Shown in pieces: positions 27,636 through 34,180 of a stretch of 64,000 nucleotides of DNA. This DNA is from Geobacter sp. SVR. GTDB taxonomy: Bacteria > Desulfobacterota > Desulfuromonadia > Geobacterales > Pseudopelobacteraceae. Both the position numbers and the translations under genes were made by a program. The DNA lies in contig NZ_AP024469.1 of assembly GCF_016865365.1 (NCBI RefSeq), positions 1,169,001 to 1,233,000 on the forward strand, in the 5' to 3' direction. Within the stretch, counting starts at the first letter, position 1, and every line of letters begins with the position of its first letter. The notes under the pieces are model-generated. The model worked only from the letters and a program-made list of their open reading frames with translations. It was not told the DNA's origin and did no database searches.

Positions 27636-27998
27636 ATGTATATAATAAAATATATCTACTATGTGTCAGGTTTAATTATTGGTTTGTGGCATTTTTACTT
27701 AGGAACTTTATCAATATTTATGTTTCGTCAAAATGAGCCATTAACGTCTTGGTTAATAATCATATTAGGTCCGCTTTTTACACTGCCGATGGTTTTTGTC
27801 GGGATCAAGAGGCCCCGTATATCCTCTTGGTGTTTATTTTGTGGCGCTAGTCTATCGTTATTTTTAATTTCAATAAGCAAAGACTTAAGTGGTGACCGTG
27901 TGCCAGTGCTTAATTTTGCCTCAATGGTAAGCGTCCCAATGTATTTACTGGCTATCATGTGCTTTCTTCGGGAAAATTTTAGAAAACGACCTTGCTAA
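27636..27998 (+). CDS. Small four-helix membrane protein, probable immunity protein of the Rhs-PLA2 toxin
   Basis: 120 residues from the ATG at 27636 (AGGA eight bases upstream). Four hydrophobic segments lie near residues 3-30 (YIYYVSGLIIGLWHFYLG), 38-56, 63-80 and 92-110. The protein is not recognised as a known family. It begins 15 bases after the Rhs stop, has the same low G+C as the toxin tip, and ends right before a terminator. That is the position of an immunity gene, and an inner-membrane location would suit protection against a phospholipase. Function is inferred from context only. Confidence 0.6.
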   Translation: MYIIKYIYYVSGLIIGLWHFYLGTLSIFMFRQNEPLTSWLIIILGPLFTLPMVFVGIKRPRISSWCLFCGASLSLFLISISKDLSGDRVPVLNFASMVSVPMYLLAIMCFLRENFRKRPC

Positions 27999-27999
27999 A

Positions 28000-28044
28000 A
28001 CCGCCATGAATTCGGATTTAATCCGGCCTCACGGCGTTTTTTTT
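28000..28044 (+). terminator. Terminator after the Rhs/immunity pair
   Basis: CCGCCATGA pairs (one mismatch) with TCACGGCG around an inner CGGATT-T-AATCCG stem, followed by eight T residues (28037-28044). Confidence 0.75.
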
Positions 28045-28109
28045 AACTGCCTTTTGTCTTTGAGGGCTTGGCGGTTGTACGAAATCAGGCAGCATTATGG
28101 CAAATTCCG

Positions 28110-28160
28110 AAAAGCAAAAGCCGTGACGGGGTGGAGTTTCCCGGCACGGCTTTTTGCTTT
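28110..28160. terminator. Strong hairpin, terminator-like on both strands
   Basis: AAAGCAAAAGCCGTG (28111-28125) pairs with CACGGCTTTTTGCTTT (28145-28160), with one extra T, across a 19-base loop. The A- and T-rich ends would give a T-run on either strand. No minus-strand gene reads into it here, so its origin is unclear. Confidence 0.55.
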
Positions 28161-28548
28161 GGATGATGACATAGTGCGGATTATGGGATGATCCGCCAAG
28201 GCCGGCGGACAAGGTTCTATGGGGGTTCGGCTTTCATCAACTTCCGTGCCTGATGCCGCAGAACCAGGCCATCAGGCACCACTCTTTGTATTCCGGGGAC
28301 AGTATATTTAACCTTTGACATCCTTTCTCCCTTTACTACCTTTCACACATGGCCAGAATTGCCCGTGTTATAGCTCCGGAGTCTCCTCAAAGGGGGCATC
28401 GTCGCCAGAGTCGGTGAAGAAGTAAATCGGAACTGCACGGCCTCCGGACCGGCTGCATGCACCTCGAACCGCGGCATCGTACGACTGACAGGACGACGAA
28501 AAATTATGCTTGATTTTTTTGGCCGCGATAGAGTAGGTTTGATCCCAC
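28161..28548. other. Gene-free stretch between the Rhs cassette and the riboswitch
   Basis: No credible reading frame. At about 28290 the words ATTCCGGGGACAGTATATTT resemble sequence often found beside REP-associated or IS200-like transposase genes, possibly a scar. A weak promoter for the riboswitch transcript may be TTGATT (28510-28515) with TAGGTT (28534-28539). Confidence 0.4.
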
Positions 28549-28688
28549 GTAAAGGGGAGTAGCTACCGGCCGCATACAAGGCCGGCCCCGTGCCCGTCAA
28601 GACGGTACACCACCCGGGCCGGGGGCGAATCACTCGTCAGCAAGACCTTTACCCAAGGCATTCAATGCCGGGGGTAAAGGTCTTTTTT
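28549..28688 (+). promoter_or_regulatory. yybP-ykoY (manganese) riboswitch controlling htpX
   Basis: The hallmark AAAGGGGAGTAGC begins at 28551 and the aptamer closes with CAGCAAGACCTTTACC at about 28639-28654; both match the yybP-ykoY consensus. Stem P1 is GTAAAGG (28549-28555) with CCTTTAC (28646-28652). The same CCTTTACC segment is also the 5' arm of a terminator (28643-28688), so P1 and terminator exclude each other. Known members bind Mn2+ in the aptamer; here metal binding would stabilise P1 and let transcription continue into htpX, an ON switch. The alternative pairings are seen directly; ligand is from family knowledge. Confidence 0.88.
28643..28688 (+). terminator. Riboswitch expression-platform terminator
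   Basis: GACCTTTACCC (28644-28654) pairs with GGGTAAAGGTC (28672-28682), followed by six T residues. It overlaps the 3' strand of riboswitch stem P1. Confidence 0.88.
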
Positions 28689-28727
28689 ATTTCCTCCGGC
28701 GATAATTTCCATCGTTCGGAGGTATCG

Positions 28728-29579
28728 ATGAACCGCATCAAGACATTCTTCCTGCTTTCTCTGCTTACCGTCCTCATGGTTCTCATGGGGAACGCCATCG
28801 GCGGCAAATCCGGCATGATGCTGGCCTTTCTCATGGCCTCGGCCATGAACTTCTTCTCCTACTGGTTTTCCGACAAGATCGTGCTGAAAATGTACGGTGC
28901 CCGTGAGGTTTCGGCCGACGACGCCCCCCTGTTTCATGGAATGATTGCACGCCTGGCAGAGCGGGCCGGCCTGCCCATGCCCCGGGTTTATATCATCCCC
29001 GACCCGTCCCCCAATGCCTTTGCCACCGGGCGCAACCCGCACCACGCCGCCGTGGCCGCCACCGAAGGCATCCTGCGCATTCTCTCTCCGGAAGAGCTGG
29101 AAGGGGTCATGGCCCACGAACTGGCTCACGTACGGAACCGGGACATCCTGGTGGGAACCATTGCCGCCACCTTTGCCGGCGCCATATCCATGCTCGGCAA
29201 CATGCTGCAGTGGGGCGCCATGCTCGGAGCGGGACGCAACGATGACGAGGACAAAGGAGTCGGCAGCATGGTCGGTTCCCTGGCCATGGCCATCATCGCC
29301 CCCCTTGCCGCCATGCTGATCCAGATGGCGGTCTCCCGCTCCCGCGAGTACCTGGCCGACGCTTCCGGCGCCGCCATCTGCGGCAATCCCCGGGCCCTTG
29401 CCAATGCCCTGCGCAAATTGCACAGTACTTCCCTCCTGCTGCCCATGGCCGATGCCCGTCCGGCAACTGCCCATCTGTTCATCGTCAATCCCCTGACCGG
29501 TGGCAGCCTGCTGTCGCTTTTCTCCACCCATCCCCCCATGGAAGACCGCATTGCCCGCCTGGAGGCGATGGGGCTCTGA
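28728..29579 (+). CDS. htpX: HtpX-like M48 membrane zinc metalloprotease
   Basis: 283 residues from the ATG at 28728, which has CGGAGGT six bases upstream. Two N-terminal membrane segments (about 5-21 and 27-47) are followed by the cytosolic protease domain with the zinc motif in [13 protein letters not shown] (HExxH). Two more hydrophobic segments follow, with the third ligand probably the Glu of [13 protein letters not shown]. HtpX degrades misfolded inner-membrane proteins. The gene sits directly under a yybP-ykoY riboswitch, so its expression is predicted to follow Mn2+ rather than only heat or Cpx-type stress. Downstream genes are co-oriented. Confidence 0.92.
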   Translation: MNRIKTFFLLSLLTVLMVLMGNAIGGKSGMMLAFLMASAMNFFSYWFSDKIVLKMYGAREVSADDAPLFHGMIARLAERAGLPMPRVYIIPDPSPNAFATGRNPHHAAVAATEGILRILSPEELEGVMAHELAHVRNRDILVGTIAATFAGAISMLGNMLQWGAMLGAGRNDDEDKGVGSMVGSLAMAIIAPLAAMLIQMAVSRSREYLADASGAAICGNPRALANALRKLHSTSLLLPMADARPATAHLFIVNPLTGGSLLSLFSTHPPMEDRIARLEAMGL

Positions 29580-29629
29580 CCTGCAGATATACAAGGCCGT
29601 GACTATCAATCCCAAAAAGGAGGAACACC

Positions 29630-29842
29630 ATGCGCTACATCGGGAAACAACTGAAGCAGGAGACCAGAAAGCGGCGTCTGCCGGAAAAGACCCTCGACAA
29701 CGTGATTTCATTGCGCATCAGCGATCAGGAGAAGCGGAAGCTGGAGCGGGTCGTAAAGAAAACCTCGAAAAACATGTCCGACATCATGCGGGAGGCCATA
29801 AACCTCTGGATCAACAAGAGGGACAGACTCTGCCTGGATTGA
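29630..29842 (+). CDS. Small ribbon-helix-helix-like DNA-binding protein
   Basis: 70 residues, very basic. Residues about 24-62 read NVISLRISDQEKRKLERVVK followed by KNMSDIMREAINLWIN, the beta strand and two helices of CopG/Arc-type repressors. AAAGGAGG lies 9 bases before the ATG. It lies 50 bases after htpX in the same direction and before a membrane permease, so it may regulate this small cluster. No toxin partner is visible next to it, which makes an antitoxin role less likely. Confidence 0.72.
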   Translation: MRYIGKQLKQETRKRRLPEKTLDNVISLRISDQEKRKLERVVKKTSKNMSDIMREAINLWINKRDRLCLD

Positions 29843-29899
29843 TCCGTCACTGACGACGTGAAAAGGGACGGCCATTCGATGGTGTGCGGGAGGCGAATC

Positions 29900-30889
29900 A
29901 TGCAGGGATATGTCGCTATAAGTTATCTGTTGGCCATAGCCGCCGTTGTACTCGTTCTCAAGTTCCACCTGTTGCCGGCGGTGATTGCGGGGCTTGCCGT
30001 GTATGTGCTGACATTGAAGCTCGCCCGTTACCTTCCGCGGAACATGAACCGTTTCGCTCACAAGGTCGCCCTGGCGGTCGTGGCGCTCGCCGTCATAACC
30101 GGCCTGACCGGAGCCGGCACCGCCATCTGGTCTCTGATCGGCAGCAGCCACGGTATTGCCGCACTGTTGACCAAGGTGGTAGACACCCTCGGCAGCCTGC
30201 GCCCAACCCTGCCGGAGTCGGTTGCCGAAGTACTACCGACCTCCATCGAGGGGCTCCGGCAGCAACTGATGGAGATGATCGGCATGCATGCCCGCAAAAT
30301 ATCGGCAGTGGGCATGGAGAGCTTCAAGGTCGTGGCTCATGTGCTCCTGGGCATGGTAGTGGGGGGGATGACCGCCGTGCACCATTTCAGGGAGCATACC
30401 TCGGCTCCCCCCTTTCTCGGAGCCTTGCGCGCCCGGCTCAGGAGGCTGACCACCGCCTTTGACAAGGTGGTCTTCGCCCAGGTGAAGATATCGGGGTTCA
30501 ACACCGCCCTGACCGCCCTTTACCTGCTGGTTGTGCTGCCGCTATTCGACATCCATCTTCCCATGGCCATGCTGCTGGTGTTGCTTACCTTTGCCGTGGG
30601 GCTGCTTCCCGTGCTGGGCAATCTCGTGTCCAATACCGTCATCTTCATCATCAGCCTGGGCGTGTCCCCCATGGTGGCGGTGTCCTCACTGCTGTTTCTG
30701 ATAATGATCCACAAGGCGGAATATTTCATGAACGCCCGGATTGTCGGACATGAGGTGCAGGCAACCGCGTGGGAACTCCTGATCGCCATGCTGCTCATGG
30801 AGGCGATGTTCGGCATCGGCGGTCTGATCGCGGCGCCGGTGATATATGCCTGGACAAAGGCGGAGGTCAAGGAGCAAGGGCTCATATGA
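29900..30889 (+). CDS. AI-2E family (PerM-like) membrane protein
   Basis: 329 residues from the ATG at 29900 (GGGAGGCG upstream); an in-frame start at 29858 lacks a ribosome site. There are about seven or eight hydrophobic helices with a central soluble segment (about 95-140), and the conserved C-terminal block LLPVLGNLVSNTVIFIISLG, then HKAEYFMNARIVG, as in the AI-2E/TqsA/PerM family. Such proteins are export carriers of varied or unknown substrates. The distance from the RHH gene is 57 bases, so co-transcription is likely. Confidence 0.82.
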   Translation: MQGYVAISYLLAIAAVVLVLKFHLLPAVIAGLAVYVLTLKLARYLPRNMNRFAHKVALAVVALAVITGLTGAGTAIWSLIGSSHGIAALLTKVVDTLGSLRPTLPESVAEVLPTSIEGLRQQLMEMIGMHARKISAVGMESFKVVAHVLLGMVVGGMTAVHHFREHTSAPPFLGALRARLRRLTTAFDKVVFAQVKISGFNTALTALYLLVVLPLFDIHLPMAMLLVLLTFAVGLLPVLGNLVSNTVIFIISLGVSPMVAVSSLLFLIMIHKAEYFMNARIVGHEVQATAWELLIAMLLMEAMFGIGGLIAAPVIYAWTKAEVKEQGLI

Positions 30890-30965
30890 GCAGCGCCGGA
30901 TTCCGGCAGTGAACGCTGCGAAGAGTTGAATCCATCAAATACTAAACACACAGGAGAGTACAATC

Positions 30966-31238
30966 ATGAAATGTCCCGTCTGTAGCACTGCCAATCTCGT
31001 CATGTCGGAGCGCCAGGGGATCGAGATCGACTACTGCCCCGAATGCCGGGGAGTATGGCTCGACCGCGGAGAACTGGACAAGATCATCGAGCGTTCCATC
31101 AATCCGCAGGAAGCGCCTGCACACCGGACAGCGCCGGTACAACAACCTTATTATCAGCAACCGGAACACCTTCATGGCCACTATCACGGAAACAAGCCTT
31201 ACCGGAAGAAGTCATTTCTGGAAGAGCTGTTCGACTGA
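30966..31238 (+). CDS. Zinc-ribbon (TFIIB-type) small protein
   Basis: 90 residues. The N-terminal half is a single zinc ribbon: CPVCSTANLVMSERQGIEID followed by YCPECRGVWLDRGELDKII, with CxxC...CxxC and the WLDRGELDK tail that marks the zf-TFIIB family. The C-terminal half is Pro/Gln/His-rich and low complexity. AGGAGAG precedes the ATG. It is a widespread accessory protein of unknown role, often next to membrane protease or stress genes; here it follows htpX and the AI-2E protein. Confidence 0.83.
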   Translation: MKCPVCSTANLVMSERQGIEIDYCPECRGVWLDRGELDKIIERSINPQEAPAHRTAPVQQPYYQQPEHLHGHYHGNKPYRKKSFLEELFD

Positions 31239-31379
31239 GCTCATACCCAAGAGATTGTTGACTGCCGGGGAAAAATTCTTTTTCGGCGGAGAACAGGGAA
31301 ATGCTCAGATCGACGTGGCTGTTTCCCGTGTGGCGGACGAAAGCAGACGCTCAACCCGAATGAGCTGCACTTACACACA

Positions 31380-31407
31380 CGCTGGGGGAATAATTATTCC
31401 CCCAGCG
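31380..31407. repeat. 28-bp perfect palindrome
   Basis: CGCTGGGGGAATAA followed directly by TTATTCCCCCAGCG: every base pairs and there is no spacer. No T-run follows on either strand, so it is not an ordinary terminator. It may extrude a cruciform or form a strong RNA stop between the zinc-ribbon gene and the convergent DUF2917 gene. Confidence 0.8.
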
Positions 31408-31502
31408 AAGAAGTAATGAGAAACGCGGAAACAGACGGCAGCCGGCCTCTTGTGGGGGCTTGGGTGGGTGACGCCTGGCACGCCAGCATGGTATGCCGGA
31501 TG

Positions 31503-31778
31503 TCACGCCTTGTGCAGAACAGCAGGGGGTACGTGAAGGATCAGGCGTGCCGGTGCCGTGGCCTCGGCCGGGACGAGCGTAAAGGATGCCTCTTCCAGTG
31601 CTTCCAGAACGACCGACTCCGCAGGGGCAATGGAAAAACGGTTGGCCCGCCTCAGAATGTAGTCCCGAGAATCCCCTGACCTGGTGAGCCAGATCTCCCC
31701 TGCAACCACCTGAATGGTCTGATTGCCGGCAGATGCAGCCACGCTGATGACTTCCCCTTTTCCGAGCACATATTCCAT
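31503..31778 (-). CDS. DUF2917 domain protein
   Basis: 91 residues. The start at 31778 is one base after the stop of the upstream regulator gene, so the two are coupled. The core IQVVAGEIWLTRSGDSRDYI followed by LRRANRFSIAPAESVVLEAL is the DUF2917 signature, a cupin-like beta protein with a conserved WLT. Its function is unknown. Such proteins are often encoded next to GlxA/AraC-type or membrane genes. An open frame extends upstream into the regulator gene, but the conserved domain begins at this ATG. Confidence 0.8.
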   Translation of the reverse strand: MEYVLGKGEVISVAASAGNQTIQVVAGEIWLTRSGDSRDYILRRANRFSIAPAESVVLEALEEASFTLVPAEATAPARLILHVPPAVLHKA

Positions 31779-31779
31779 A

Positions 31780-32781
31780 TCAAAACCTTTCCCGGTATTC
31801 AGCGGGTCCGATACCGAAATTTCGATGAAAGGCGCGGCGCAACTGCTCCGTCGAAGCGAAGCCGCATTCCGCAGCGATGACCGCCAACGGCTGAGTCGTG
31901 TCTTCCAGCAGGCGAACAGCATGTTCCAGCCGGAGCTGTTCGATATATCGTGCCGGCGTCGTATGGGTTTCACGGAGAAACGTACGGGCAAAATTCCGAG
32001 GACTCATGCATGCCCGTTCCGCGAGATCCACGACGCTGATTTTGCGCCGGAAATTGCTCTCCAGCCAGGTGAGGGCGGCGGATAAGGAACCACCGTTGAC
32101 CATCTGATTGCGGAGATGGGTGCTGAACTGGGTTTGACCACCCGGCCGTTTGAGATACATGACCAGCCGGCGGGCAACGGCAAGGGCGAGTCGTTTGCCG
32201 AAATCCTCTTCGACCAGGGCAAGTGCAAGATCGAGTCCGGCGGTCACGCCCGCCGAGGTGGCAATGGAGCCGTCCCGCACGAATATGGCGTCCGGCTCCA
32301 CCCGAATCGACGGATATTCTTGTGCCAGGCGTTCCGCATCCATCCAGTGGGTGGTGGCGCGGCGGCCGTCGAGCATGCCCGCTTCGGCAAGAATGAATGC
32401 CCCGGCGCACACGGATACCAGCCGGCGCACCCGCGGGCCGAAGTCCCTGAGGTAGCCGACCAGGGTTTCGTTTGCCACGGCACGATACAGGGGCTCATCC
32501 GGACTTCCGGCAACGATCAGGGTGTCGATTCCGTCTGCGGAGCCGAAGCGGTGGTCAGCCACCAGGCGCACCCCCGAAGAGGTGGCAACGTGGCCGGCCT
32601 GTTCCGCAACCAGCACCATCCGGTACCCCGCTGGTGCGCCCTGATCGGACAGGATACGGTTGGCCATTTCGAACACTTCCACCGGTGCGGTTGCATCGAG
32701 GATCTCGCAGCCGTCATAGATGACGATCGCGATGGTCCGTGCCGTATCGTCAACGGCTCTGTCGGTATTGTGTGCTTTCAT
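31780..32781 (-). CDS. GlxA-like transcriptional regulator (DJ-1/PfpI domain plus AraC helix-turn-helix)
   Basis: 333 residues from the ATG at 32781. The N-terminal half is a DJ-1/PfpI-type amidase domain (TIAIVIYDGCEILDATAPVE, then RRLVSVCAGAFILAEAGML with the nucleophile-elbow Cys). The C-terminal half is an AraC-type double helix-turn-helix with LAERACMSPRNFARTFLRET and AAECGFASTEQLRRAFHRNF. Relatives activate genes for arginine, choline or carnitine use, but no such gene is adjacent. It is the first gene of a two-gene minus-strand operon with DUF2917. Confidence 0.88.
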   Translation of the reverse strand: MKAHNTDRAVDDTARTIAIVIYDGCEILDATAPVEVFEMANRILSDQGAPAGYRMVLVAEQAGHVATSSGVRLVADHRFGSADGIDTLIVAGSPDEPLYRAVANETLVGYLRDFGPRVRRLVSVCAGAFILAEAGMLDGRRATTHWMDAERLAQEYPSIRVEPDAIFVRDGSIATSAGVTAGLDLALALVEEDFGKRLALAVARRLVMYLKRPGGQTQFSTHLRNQMVNGGSLSAALTWLESNFRRKISVVDLAERACMSPRNFARTFLRETHTTPARYIEQLRLEHAVRLLEDTTQPLAVIAAECGFASTEQLRRAFHRNFGIGPAEYRERF

Positions 32782-33180
32782 GATGATAATATTTCCATGA
32801 ACGGTGGAATTACACAATGACAACCAACAAGCAATTTCTGCCAAATTGAATGTGGTGTCGGGAATGGGCGGAAGCGCCTTTGCCGGCGAGAACTGATGGC
32901 AGGTTCCGGAGTGGCCGCATGGTCAGCCCTTTTTGGCATTCGGAGGAGTGAATTCTCATAATAGGCTTTATATGTAACGGCTCATGTGGTACAGGTTTCG
33001 TGGTTTCAGCAGCGTTCTGAGGCTTCCTCAGCCGTGCGCTCACGATTCGGGAGGAAAACGATGACGATTGTCCGGACCGTACTGGGTGAGGCAGCGCGTC
33101 GATAAATATCCCGGGCAAAGAGATCCCTACAGGATTGCGGCCCCTGAAACTTACAGTATTGAAACTTGCAAGGAGAATGT
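32782..33180. other. Intergenic region between divergent genes
   Basis: It should hold divergent promoters for the GlxA-like regulator and the surface-repeat protein. It contains one copy of a conserved element (32960-33010). A 14-codon frame at 33061-33105 has a strong ribosome site (GGGAGGAAAACG before ATG) and could be a leader peptide; it is not called as a gene. Confidence 0.45.
32960..33010 (+). repeat. Duplicated upstream element, copy A
   Basis: ATGTGGTACAGGTTTC (32984-32999) is identical to 34063-34078. The flanks (CTTTATA before, GTGG.TTT after) are similar over about 45 bases. It lies 180 bases before the surface-repeat gene. A shared promoter or operator is likely. Confidence 0.6.
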
Positions 33181-33849
33181 ATGAAGCGATTTGAAACTCT
33201 GATTCTTGTCATGTGCCTTTCGTTATGTGCTTTTTCAGCGTATGCAGCCGAGCAGACGCCACTTCAATTGTCCCTTGTAAATCCGGTTCAGCTGTTTCAG
33301 GAGGAAACAACGGTCAAGGGCCTGCGGGTAAACCTGATATATGGCGTCAATAAAGAGGTGCAAGGCGTGGACTACGGTCTGATCAACAGGACAACGGGCA
33401 CGACCCAGGGTGCACAGCTGGGAGTTTTCCCCTTCGGTGGGGTCAACCTGACAGAAAACCTCTACGGTGTGCAGTTCGGCGGTGTGTTCGGCGGCGTCAA
33501 CATTGCCGGTGAAGAAGTGAAGGGAGTGCAGTTTTCAGGCATATTCGGGGGTGTCAATACGGCGGGAAATGTCAGCGGAGCACAGCTTGCCGGTATCATC
33601 GGCGGAATAAACAGAGCCAAGGATGTGACCGGCGTGCAGATTGCCGGGACGTATCTGGGCATCAATCTGGCGAACAACGTGACCGGCGTTCAGGTGGGGA
33701 CGGTATATAACCAGGCGGCAACAGTTGAGGGGCTTCAGCTGGGGCTGGTGAACGTGTGTGATAAGATGCGCGGCATTCAGATCGGGCTGGTTAACGTCAT
33801 AAAGGATGGTCCGCTGCCGTTTTTCCCGGTGGTCAATGGAAGTTTTTAG
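33181..33849 (+). CDS. Secreted surface-repeat protein (LA_2272-type repeats)
   Basis: 222 residues from the ATG at 33181 (AAGGAGAATGT upstream). A signal peptide ends near residue 22 (FSAYAAEQ). The body consists of about eight short imperfect repeats of the type GVQFGGVFGGVNIAGEEVKG, GAQLAGIIGGINRAKDVTG, GLQLGLVNVCDKMRG. The alternating GVQ.G..N pattern matches the LA_2272-family surface repeat and suggests a small beta-helix or beta-roll. Function is unknown; location is probably periplasm or outer surface. A terminator follows at 33942. The upstream element is shared with the rhomboid gene. Confidence 0.75.
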   Translation: MKRFETLILVMCLSLCAFSAYAAEQTPLQLSLVNPVQLFQEETTVKGLRVNLIYGVNKEVQGVDYGLINRTTGTTQGAQLGVFPFGGVNLTENLYGVQFGGVFGGVNIAGEEVKGVQFSGIFGGVNTAGNVSGAQLAGIIGGINRAKDVTGVQIAGTYLGINLANNVTGVQVGTVYNQAATVEGLQLGLVNVCDKMRGIQIGLVNVIKDGPLPFFPVVNGSF

Positions 33850-33941
33850 CCGATAATGATGTGCATTTGGCGGCGGGAGATAGGTACGACATGCCGGTTC
33901 CGCCGGTGAAGAAGTGAAATCTGAAAGTGTATTGAATTCTC

Positions 33942-33974
33942 AAGGGGGTGGCTGATAGCCAGCCCCTTTTTTTG
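33942..33974 (+). terminator. Terminator after the surface-repeat gene
   Basis: GGGGGTGGCT (33944-33953) pairs, with one mismatch, with AGCCAGCCCC (33957-33966), then seven T residues. Confidence 0.82.
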
Positions 33975-34042
33975 TCCATTTTACCTTCTTTCTCTTCTCG
34001 GAATTGGTTTCCTTCAGCTTTCGGAGAGCGCGCATTAAAATG

Positions 34043-34093
34043 ATCTTTATAGGGAAAGACTAATGTGGTACAGGTTTCCGTGGCTTTAAGAAA
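34043..34093 (+). repeat. Duplicated upstream element, copy B
   Basis: This is the second copy of the element at 32960-33010, about 100 bases before the rhomboid gene. The 16-base core is identical and the flanks are about 70 percent alike by eye. Confidence 0.6.
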
Positions 34094-34180
34094 CATGTGG
34101 TCTTTAATGTGCACAGTCCCGCCTGTCCATCTTCTCATCTCGATCCATCACTTTTGGAATGAAGAAAGGACAACCAGATC

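Noticed and set aside
28006-28191. 61-codon frame after the Rhs cassette
   Set aside because: It spans the terminator and the next hairpin, so it would be interrupted in the mRNA; no product is recognisable.
28280-28320. Insertion sequence remnant
   Set aside because: Only a short word similar to transposase-flanking sequence is seen; no transposase frame or terminal repeats.
31416-31679. 87-codon + strand frame opposite the DUF2917 gene
   Set aside because: It is the complement of the DUF2917 coding sequence and has no ribosome site.
14478-33915. Recurring word CGGTGAAGAAGT at about 14482, 28411 and 33902
   Set aside because: At 14482 it is simply the end of the CoA-transferase B gene; the other two are 12- to 18-base matches without wider similarity, so chance or decayed gene ends explain them as well.
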